Positions 1 through 5,779 of a stretch of 10,915 nt of DNA are shown piece by piece (position 1 is the first letter of the stretch; each line of letters opens with the position of its first letter). The notes under the pieces were generated by a model. That model searched no databases and was not told the DNA's origin. It worked only from the letters and a program-made list of their open reading frames with translations. The position numbers and the translations under genes were made by a program. Origin of the DNA: Candidatus Firestoneibacteriota bacterium (lineage in GTDB: Bacteria > JACRDZ01); NCBI GenBank assembly GCA_016212735.1, contig JACRDZ010000275.1, positions 1 through 10,915 of the forward strand. The letters are read 5' to 3'.

Positions 1-3000
1 ACCTGCTTCCCATTCATCTCCTAATGCAAGAAATATATTTTTTGCTTCTATCAAATATTCCTGACTTTTTGAAAAATTTCCCATCCATCCATAGCAAAAG
101 CCAAGCCACTGCATACTTTGACCTGTTCCCCATGTATTTCCTATTTCTTTCCGCATATCCAGACTTTTATGCAGATATTTTAATGCAGTATCAAAAGAAG
201 GTAATACCATACACAATCCGCCAAACCCTCCTAGAGCACTGCCTAGTTCGTCAGATTTTCTTAAATGTGTTTCAGCAAAATTAAGAACCATAAGAACATT
301 GCAAAAGAATTTTGTTGTATTGCTTAAAACATACATCCATCCAAGTGTAATAAAGCACAGTACTATTTCTCTATCTTTAGGCCTAATAATTATTGTTTCA
401 TCATTTGAATAAAAAGAGCTCGAGATATTATGAATAAAATGTATAAATAATTCTTTTAATAAAATTACAAATATTTCCTGTTTTTTTATTGGTATTTTTA
501 TTCCTAAAAAATTTAGCCCAAGAGCAAGACTTAATTCACATTGTTCCCAGTTTCCATTTTTAAGATATGCAACACCTTTTTTACGTGATATTTTTGCTTT
601 TTCAATAGGAGTGGTTTTAAAGGGGAGTATTTCTTCAAGAATAAGTATAGCCTTATCAAATATACCTGCGGTTAAATAAACTTCTGCTAATCCTTCGGAA
701 GCTTTTATCCATTCATAAGAGCATTTTTCATTTTTTCTTAATAGTAAATTGATAACCAGTTTGTAGTACTTTATTGCTTCATTTATAACATATTCATTTT
801 TAGCTTCTTCTGCAGCTGGGAAAGCATATTCGAGTGTTTTTTCTTCGTCACCGGCTTGTGTATAATGATGTGCAAGTTCAAAAATAACAGTATTTAAATT
901 ATTTTTATTCAGGATTTCTATACTTCGGGCAATTACAAGATGCATAGACCGTCTGTCTTCATTATTTATTTTTTTATAAAAAGCTTCTCTGATTCTGTCA
1001 TGTACAAAAAGTATTTTGCCTTTTTCTGCACATCTCTCAAGAAGATACATAGAAATAGAAATATCAATAAGTTTTATTATCTCTTCTTTCCCGATGTCCA
1101 ATATATTATATAAAAGCTTTATTTCAAATTCCTTGCCGATTACTGCACACATGCATAAAAAGTGATTTTGATCTTGAGGTAAATTTTCAATCTGTCTTAA
1201 GATTAGATCAATCATATTACTATAAATAGGTATATTTTTTATTTTATCCCAATCTTCTTCCCAGTGCCCTTTCCATACCAATGCTTTTTCTTCAACTAAT
1301 TCTTTTATAATATTTATAGCAAAAAAAGGATTCCCTTTTGACTTATCCAATACATAACGCGTTAAATCATTAATTAATTCATCACTTTCTCCCAAAATAA
1401 GAGCTATCATTTTGTTCATATATTCATAATTCAATGGAGATAAATTGATTTCTTTCAAAGGAATGTTTTTATCTATCATTTCAATCTTTAATTTATATAA
1501 GTCATGGTTTTCATCTACTTCATTATCTCTATATGTCCCAAGAATAAGTAAGTTTTTGTTTTCTATTTTTTCTGCAATTTCCTTAATAAGACTCAAACTC
1601 CCTTCATCAGCCCATTGTAGATCATCAAGATAAAGAACACATAAATTTTTTTCTCTGCTTAATTTGCAGAAAAATTCAGAAATAGTCCTTAAAAACCTCT
1701 GATGCTCTCTTTCAGGGTCAAGAGATACCAGTTCTTTTACTTTACCTAAAACAGATTTCATATTCATATTAAAATCAATAATTATTTTCCCAAGATTTCC
1801 TAATTCATCTTTTATTCTTTTTACTTCTTCTTTATAATCATTTTCAACAAATTTATTTATAATTTTAATATATCCATTTATTACATCTCTGAAAGGCTGA
1901 TACGGAATTTTGTTCTCCTGATCAAAACATTTACCTGTAATAAAAATGCCTCCAAAATCATATACATATTCCCTTATATCTTCTACCAATCTGCTTTTGC
2001 CTATACCAGGTTTACCTGCAATAAAGCAAATACTTCCTTTTGAATCTTTAGCATTTTCATAAAGGATTTTCAATTTGTTAAATTCTGCGTCTCTTCCTAT
2101 CAATCTGGTCTGATAACTTAATTTTATTTTCTGGTCTTTCTCTCCTGGTACAAAATCTCTTTCACCTTTTAAATATTTTTCAAGATCATGAATCAATCCT
2201 TTATCGCTTTGATATCGCATATCAGGATCTTTTGAAAGCAGCTTAATTATTATTTCTTCAAGTACAGGAGAAATATTTGAATTTATTTCTCTGGGGCGAA
2301 TTGGTAGAACAGAAATCTGTTGATGAAGAATTTTACTTATTTCTTTGCCATGAAAAGGTTGTTGCCCTGTTAATAGCTGATAAAATATAACACCTAATGA
2401 ATATAAGTCACTTCGTTCATCAATTTTTTTATTTATTATTCCTGTTGCTTCAGGAGACATATAACCGAATGTTCCGACAATTTCTTCTTCTTCTCTAATT
2501 TGTCCGAGTTCCATTACATGTGCAAGACCAAAATCCAGAATTTTAACGAAATATTCGTCATATTTTTGAATAATCATTATATTACCTGGTTTAAGGTCTC
2601 TGTGAATGATATCTTTATTATGAACATAACTTAAAGCTTGAGCTATCTGATTTATAATTTTTACAATGTTTTCAGTGCTGAAATAGTGATGATTTTTCAG
2701 TAGATTCGATAATGTATCACCTTTTAGGAGTTCTATTACTATATAAGATATGCTATTTGATTCTTTTTTCCCCGAAATTTTAATCTGATGCTCATCATCT
2801 AATGAAAAGTTATTTTTATTTTTTAAATTTGATAAACTATCTCCATCATATAATTCAAGAGTGATTTGAGGAACAAATTTATATTCTCCGGTATCATATA
2901 TTTTAATTATATTTTTATGGTCCAGTTTAATAACAACTTCGACTTCTTGTCTAAATCTGATAAAATCTTCAATATAAGATGATGTAGTATTTTGTTTTAA

Positions 3001-3129
3001 AAATTTAATAGCTACTTCGATATTGTTTTTTCTGTCAAATGCTTTATAGACGATTCCAATACCACCTTCACCTATTTTGTCCATTATCAAATATCTATTA
3101 TTAATAACAGCATTTATTTTTTTGTTCAT
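1..3129 (-). CDS. Giant Ser/Thr protein kinase - AAA_16 ATPase - TPR signalling protein (C-terminus beyond window)
   Basis: I translated this frame by hand: it is open from the ATG at 3129 to the window edge, giving 1043 residues and no stop. Residues ~13-320 are a Hanks-type kinase with every key element: glycine loop GEGGIGIVY (20-28), VAIK lysine K42, HRDLKPGN (D178, N183), DFG (199-201) and SPE (E227). Residues ~340-620 are an AAA_16/COG3899-type P-loop ATPase, with Walker A GKPGIGKS (372-379), Walker B LYLDDLQWAD (D502, D503) and a sensor-like GTYRD (531-535). From ~650 onward the sequence is helical and becomes TPR-like at ~760-1043. An AAGGA site lies 10 nt before the ATG. It is likely a cytoplasmic phosphorylation and NTP-dependent signalling hub. 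Proteins of this layout often end in GAF plus histidine kinase, GGDEF or similar output domains; here that end is not visible. The gene is divergent from the exbB operon. Confidence 0.93.
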   Translation of the reverse strand, partial: MNKKINAVINNRYLIMDKIGEGGIGIVYKAFDRKNNIEVAIKFLKQNTTSSYIEDFIRFRQEVEVVIKLDHKNIIKIYDTGEYKFVPQITLELYDGDSLSNLKNKNNFSLDDEHQIKISGKKESNSISYIVIELLKGDTLSNLLKNHHYFSTENIVKIINQIAQALSYVHNKDIIHRDLKPGNIMIIQKYDEYFVKILDFGLAHVMELGQIREEEEIVGTFGYMSPEATGIINKKIDERSDLYSLGVIFYQLLTGQQPFHGKEISKILHQQISVLPIRPREINSNISPVLEEIIIKLLSKDPDMRYQSDKGLIHDLEKYLKGERDFVPGEKDQKIKLSYQTRLIGRDAEFNKLKILYENAKDSKGSICFIAGKPGIGKSRLVEDIREYVYDFGGIFITGKCFDQENKIPYQPFRDVINGYIKIINKFVENDYKEEVKRIKDELGNLGKIIIDFNMNMKSVLGKVKELVSLDPEREHQRFLRTISEFFCKLSREKNLCVLYLDDLQWADEGSLSLIKEIAEKIENKNLLILGTYRDNEVDENHDLYKLKIEMIDKNIPLKEINLSPLNYEYMNKMIALILGESDELINDLTRYVLDKSKGNPFFAINIIKELVEEKALVWKGHWEEDWDKIKNIPIYSNMIDLILRQIENLPQDQNHFLCMCAVIGKEFEIKLLYNILDIGKEEIIKLIDISISMYLLERCAEKGKILFVHDRIREAFYKKINNEDRRSMHLVIARSIEILNKNNLNTVIFELAHHYTQAGDEEKTLEYAFPAAEEAKNEYVINEAIKYYKLVINLLLRKNEKCSYEWIKASEGLAEVYLTAGIFDKAILILEEILPFKTTPIEKAKISRKKGVAYLKNGNWEQCELSLALGLNFLGIKIPIKKQEIFVILLKELFIHFIHNISSSFYSNDETIIIRPKDREIVLCFITLGWMYVLSNTTKFFCNVLMVLNFAETHLRKSDELGSALGGFGGLCMVLPSFDTALKYLHKSLDMRKEIGNTWGTGQSMQWLGFCYGWMGNFSKSQEYLIEAKNIFLALGDEWEAG
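2701..2865 (-). repeat. Internal duplication in the kinase N-lobe (beta5-hinge-alphaD segment copied)
   Basis: Residues 89-102 (ITLELYDGDSLSNL) and 130-143 (IVIELLKGDTLSNL) align without gaps at an offset of 41 residues, with 9 of 14 identical. The second copy is in the normal position for strand beta5 and the hinge. The first copy plus a charged linker (about residues 103-128) is therefore an extra ~41-residue insert between beta4 and beta5. The corresponding DNA has drifted in many third positions, so the copy is not very recent. Confidence 0.65.
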
Positions 3130-3189
3130 TTACTATAATTCCTTAAAATATTTATAAATAATAATAACACATAAAATATTTATATGTTT

Positions 3190-3218
3190 AGTATTTATTC
3201 GATTATTTCCCTTGACAA
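3190..3218 (-). promoter_or_regulatory. Possible sigma-70 promoter for the kinase gene
   Basis: On the minus strand, TTGTCA (3213-3218) is followed after 17 nt by AATACT (3190-3195), about 60 nt before the kinase ATG. The -35 matches consensus at 5 of 6 positions and the -10 at 4 of 6. The -35 overlaps the -35 of the rightward promoter because the sequence CTTGACAAG is nearly palindromic. The -10 is weak, so this is tentative. Confidence 0.4.
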
Positions 3219-3241
3219 GGTTTTATAAAACGTCTTATAAT
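3212..3241 (+). promoter_or_regulatory. Strong sigma-70 promoter of the exbB-exbD-tonB-TPR operon
   Basis: TTGACA (3212-3217) and TATAAT (3236-3241) are both exact consensus hexamers, separated by 18 bp. Transcription would begin near 3248, leaving a leader of about 65 nt before the exbB ATG. No other good promoter was seen ahead of the downstream genes, so this probably drives all four. Confidence 0.85.
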
Positions 3242-3296
3242 TTCAAAATAAATTATAACTATATTTTAAAATGCAAAAAATAATAGAATTTTCATG

Positions 3297-3304
3297 AAAG
3301 GGGG
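3297..3304 (+). promoter_or_regulatory. Ribosome binding site that decides the exbB start
   Basis: AAAGGGGG lies 9 nt before the ATG at 3314. It is only 3 nt from an in-frame TTG at 3308, which is too close, and 18 nt from the next ATG at 3323. The ATG at 3314 is therefore the best start. Confidence 0.75.
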
Positions 3305-3313
3305 CTTTTGTAT

Positions 3314-4093
3314 ATGAAATTGATGAATAGAAGTAGATTTTATATAATAATGGGAGGTTTAGTTTGCAGTATATTGCTATTTGGATATTTAAAAAATATT
3401 AAAGCTGAAGAAGAAACAAAATCTCATAATATATCTGAGGCAGCTGTTCCAGAGCAAGGATCAACAACTTTGATGTTTGAATATTTTGATAAAGGCGGCA
3501 GTATGATGTGGGGAATTTTATTCTGTTCTATTGTTGGATTTGCAATAGTAATTGAACGCGGTGTTAAGTTGAGAATAAATAAAATCATTCCTCCTGCATT
3601 TGTTGAATCAATTAAAGCTGAAATACCAAGCGGAAATATTACCAAAGCAATTTCTCTATGTGAAGGAAAAAATTTTCCAGTTGCCAGAATAATAAAAGCA
3701 GGTTTATTGAAACATCATCAAGGAATAAGTGAAGTAGAAAGAGCTATAGAAACTGCAGGATCTTTAGAAATGGCTTATCTTACAACAAATTTTGGAATTC
3801 TTAGATCAGCTATTACTATGGCTCCTATGTTAGGTTTTTTAGGGACTGTTACTGGAATGATTGCTTCTTTTCGTACTATTGCTACAATGGGGTCTTCCCG
3901 TCCGGATTTAATTGCAGATGGTATTGCAGAAGCATTAATTACTACAGCTTATGGACTTCTTGTTGCCGTTCCTCTTATGTTTATTTATCAGATATATAAA
4001 GGCCGTGTTGATTCAATTGTTTTGCAGCTTCAGGAAGTTTCTCTTGATATTATTTCTGAATTAAGCTACGGAGGTGGTTCAGGTGCAATTTAA
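3314..4093 (+). CDS. exbB: MotA/TolQ/ExbB family proton channel protein
   Basis: This 259-residue inner-membrane protein should form the pentameric proton channel that, with ExbD, powers a TonB/TolA-type transducer. After a hydrophobic N-terminal segment (9-26, possibly a cleaved signal ending NIKA at 31) come three family-typical membrane spans at ~64-82, 166-188 and 205-228. The span containing LGFLGTVTGMIASF (173-186) and the one containing EALITTAYGLLVAVP (206-220) carry the family signatures. T178 and T211 sit where E. coli ExbB has its channel threonines T148 and T181. A cytoplasmic domain lies between spans one and two. The N-terminal extension resembles the longer ExbB proteins of some phyla rather than E. 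coli TolQ. It is first in the operon and its end overlaps exbD by 11 nt. ExbB rather than TolQ is chosen from context; the exact sub-family is uncertain. Confidence 0.92.
   Translation: MKLMNRSRFYIIMGGLVCSILLFGYLKNIKAEEETKSHNISEAAVPEQGSTTLMFEYFDKGGSMMWGILFCSIVGFAIVIERGVKLRINKIIPPAFVESIKAEIPSGNITKAISLCEGKNFPVARIIKAGLLKHHQGISEVERAIETAGSLEMAYLTTNFGILRSAITMAPMLGFLGTVTGMIASFRTIATMGSSRPDLIADGIAEALITTAYGLLVAVPLMFIYQIYKGRVDSIVLQLQEVSLDIISELSYGGGSGAI
4070..4074 (+). promoter_or_regulatory. Ribosome binding site inside exbB that sets the exbD start
   Basis: GGAGG lies within the last codons of exbB, 8 nt before the GTG at 4083. The earlier in-frame GTG at 4074 overlaps this site itself and cannot be the start. 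The arrangement suggests translational coupling of exbD to exbB. Confidence 0.75.
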
Positions 4094-4523
4094 AAAACAT
4101 GGTGCAGAACTGGAAGATGTTGATATGGAGCTTACCTCTATGACAGACATGGTGTTTCTGCTTCTATCTTTTTTTATGTTAACAGGTACTTTTAGTATGG
4201 CAAAAATGGATGATAAACTTGAAATCCAGCTTCCAAAAGCAGTTGTAACTACCAAGCAAATTAAAAAGAAAAATATCATAGAAATTTCTATGGATAATAG
4301 AGTTTTGTTTAATGGATTATTAAAATCATATCAGGAATTAGATCAGGAATTACAGAAATTATCTGCCACTGATCCTGATGAAGTTATTATTATTAAAGCT
4401 GATAAACGTGTTGTTCATGGGACAGTTATAAAAGTTATGGGTTTATGTAAAAAAGAAAATTTAACAAATATTGGATTTGCAGCTATGCTTGATTCAAATG
4501 TAGAAAGCTTTACACCAGAGTAA
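4083..4523 (+). CDS. exbD: ExbD/TolR family biopolymer transport protein
   Basis: This 146-residue protein starts at a GTG and is the partner of the upstream ExbB. It has a short cytoplasmic N-terminus, one membrane span and a periplasmic domain. The span begins LTSMTDMVFLLLSFFML (17-33). D22 matches the essential membrane aspartate of ExbD/TolR (D25 in E. coli ExbD), which is protonated during proton flow. The periplasmic part (~45-146) includes the family pattern VIIIKADKRVVHGTVIKVM. Length is normal for ExbD. The gene overlaps exbB by 11 nt, as expected for subunits made in fixed ratio. Only one ExbD is encoded, unlike the paired ExbD proteins of some gliding motors. Confidence 0.92.
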   Translation: MQFKKHGAELEDVDMELTSMTDMVFLLLSFFMLTGTFSMAKMDDKLEIQLPKAVVTTKQIKKKNIIEISMDNRVLFNGLLKSYQELDQELQKLSATDPDEVIIIKADKRVVHGTVIKVMGLCKKENLTNIGFAAMLDSNVESFTPE

Positions 4524-4550
4524 AATATATTTATTTGTGATTTGTATATT

Positions 4551-4572
4551 ACTCAACTTGACTGAGTTTTTT
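4551..4572 (+). terminator. Weak hairpin plus T-run after exbD (possible attenuator)
   Basis: ACTCA (4551-4555) can pair with TGAGT (4563-4567) across a 7-nt loop, followed by a run of T to 4572. The stem is only 5 bp with two G-C pairs, so it is unlikely to be a full terminator. It could reduce read-through into tonB. Confidence 0.25.
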
Positions 4573-4596
4573 CGGGTTTTTGGACTAAAAATAATT

Positions 4597-4736
4597 AAAT
4601 TCGAAGCACGAATATCGAAATTCGAAACAAAGACTAAATTCAAATGTTCAAAATTTAAAACAATTCAAAAGTTTTGGTCATTAAATATTAAAAAATTTGA
4701 ATTTGTTTCGGATTTCGTGCTTCGGATTTCGAATTT
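4597..4736. repeat. Imperfect palindromic interspersed-repeat-like element between exbD and tonB
   Basis: The left arm begins AAATTCGAAGCACGAA and the right arm ends TTCGTGCTTCGGATTTCG then AATTT. The arms are inverted copies with small indels: AAATTCGAA, GCACGAA, CGAAACAAA and TTCAAA recur in both arms in matching order. The centre is A/T-rich. It is much richer in TTCG/CGAA words than the neighbouring DNA. I have the impression that similar CGAA/TTCG palindromes are dispersed in intergenic DNA of other uncultured bacteria, but I cannot check this here. It is too short to encode a transposase, so a MITE-like, non-autonomous or structured-RNA element is the natural reading. Confidence 0.7.
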
Positions 4737-4775
4737 TAGAAAATTTATGGCTAAAAAGTCAGTCAACTTAAATAT

Positions 4776-4783
4776 AGAGGTGA
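4776..4783 (+). promoter_or_regulatory. Ribosome binding site that decides the tonB start
   Basis: AGAGGTGA is 5 nt before the GTG at 4789. The alternative in-frame ATG at 4747 has no Shine-Dalgarno sequence in front of it. The far-upstream GTG at 4537 would translate the palindromic repeat. Confidence 0.65.
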
Positions 4784-4788
4784 TTTCT

Positions 4789-5754
4789 GTGTCAGTTTCA
4801 ACATATTCTATTATTGGAAAAAAGATAAAAGGGGATTTTAGATATAGTTTATTGTATTCTCTTTTAGCAGTAGTCCTGCATCTTACTATTTTAATAATGT
4901 TAAACAGAATAATAATTGAAACTGCCTCAGGACAAGAAGAAGAACAAACTATTTTCGTAAAAAATCTTCCTCCAGCAGATATTAATAAAGTGGATACTCC
5001 TGCAGGCCCTGTTCCGAAATCTCTAACACGTGTTGGGAATACCCCAAATGCTGGTGGTGGTGGTGGAAGCAAAATGATGATTGACAGTAAATTACTGGAA
5101 AAGGAAATAATAGACAATTCTGAGAAGTTAAGAGATATGACGCTTGAAGATTTACAAAAAATTCTTCCTGAAAAAGGGGATGAAGATTTAATAAAAGACA
5201 ATTTAAAAGAACAGAAACAAGATATAAAAGAAAGAAAACTTGACCGCAGTAAGATAACAATTGCACAGCCTGTAATTACGTTAAAAAAAGGTTATAGATT
5301 TGGGATAAAGGGAGGGAAAGGAACAGTTCGTTCTTTTGAAAGTGCTTTAAAAGCAGGCTTATTTGGTAAACCAACCGGTTCAGGAGATGGTGTAGGATCA
5401 GGAATAGGAAGCGGATACGGCCCTGGCAGCGGCGGAGGCTGGGGAGGAGGAAGCGGAGGCGGTGTAGGAAGCGGAATTGGATCAGGATGGCAGGGTGGAG
5501 AAGGCGGCAGAGGAAATGTTGATGCTATAATAAAATCAGATCGTATTATTAAAAGTACTGTTAGAGTGTTTGTTTTGCCTGACGGTTCTGTGGATAAAGT
5601 TGATCTTTTAAAATCGTCGGGTTTTGTTGAACTTGATACTCTTGCTATGGATAACGCCAGAAATAATATTTATGATCCTCTGGAACTTAAACCAGGAGAG
5701 GAAGAGAAACTGAGAATTTACGATGTTGAAATAGAATTCAGTCAGATAAGATAA
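4789..5754 (+). CDS. tonB: TonB-like energy transducer with glycine-rich linker
   Basis: From the GTG at 4789 the protein has 321 residues. A short basic N-terminus is followed by one membrane anchor (~20-41, LLYSLLAVVLHLTILIML) carrying H31, comparable to the membrane histidine of TonB/TolA. A periplasmic stretch follows with a charged, probably helical part (~100-160), then a strongly glycine-rich linker with GSGIGSG-type repeats (~197-242). The C-terminus (~250-321) fits a TonB_C domain: STVRVFVLPDGSVDKVDLLK then SSGFVELDTLAMDNAR. It should be driven by the upstream ExbB/ExbD pair and deliver force to an outer-membrane or periplasmic partner. The usual proline-rich spacer is replaced by glycine. 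The frame is open back to 4537, so a longer product beginning at ATG 4747 is possible but less likely. It ends 25 nt before the TPR gene. Confidence 0.85.
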   Translation: MSVSTYSIIGKKIKGDFRYSLLYSLLAVVLHLTILIMLNRIIIETASGQEEEQTIFVKNLPPADINKVDTPAGPVPKSLTRVGNTPNAGGGGGSKMMIDSKLLEKEIIDNSEKLRDMTLEDLQKILPEKGDEDLIKDNLKEQKQDIKERKLDRSKITIAQPVITLKKGYRFGIKGGKGTVRSFESALKAGLFGKPTGSGDGVGSGIGSGYGPGSGGGWGGGSGGGVGSGIGSGWQGGEGGRGNVDAIIKSDRIIKSTVRVFVLPDGSVDKVDLLKSSGFVELDTLAMDNARNNIYDPLELKPGEEEKLRIYDVEIEFSQIR

Positions 5755-5779
5755 TAAAAAAATATTTAAAGGTAAAATA

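Noticed and set aside
24..284. 86-codon plus-strand open frame
   Set aside because: It lies entirely antisense to the well-supported kinase-ATPase-TPR gene, has no family resemblance and no ribosome binding site.
1445..1633. 62-codon plus-strand open frame
   Set aside because: It is antisense to the ATPase domain, around the Walker B region, of the kinase gene, and is a shadow frame.
4537..4788. In-frame upstream extension of tonB from the GTG at 4537
   Set aside because: It translates the palindromic repeat, and neither the GTG at 4537 nor the ATG at 4747 has a Shine-Dalgarno site. The GTG at 4789 has a good one.
4665..5201. 178-codon minus-strand open frame
   Set aside because: It is antisense to tonB and the palindromic repeat. 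Its low-complexity proline and serine runs mirror the glycine codons.
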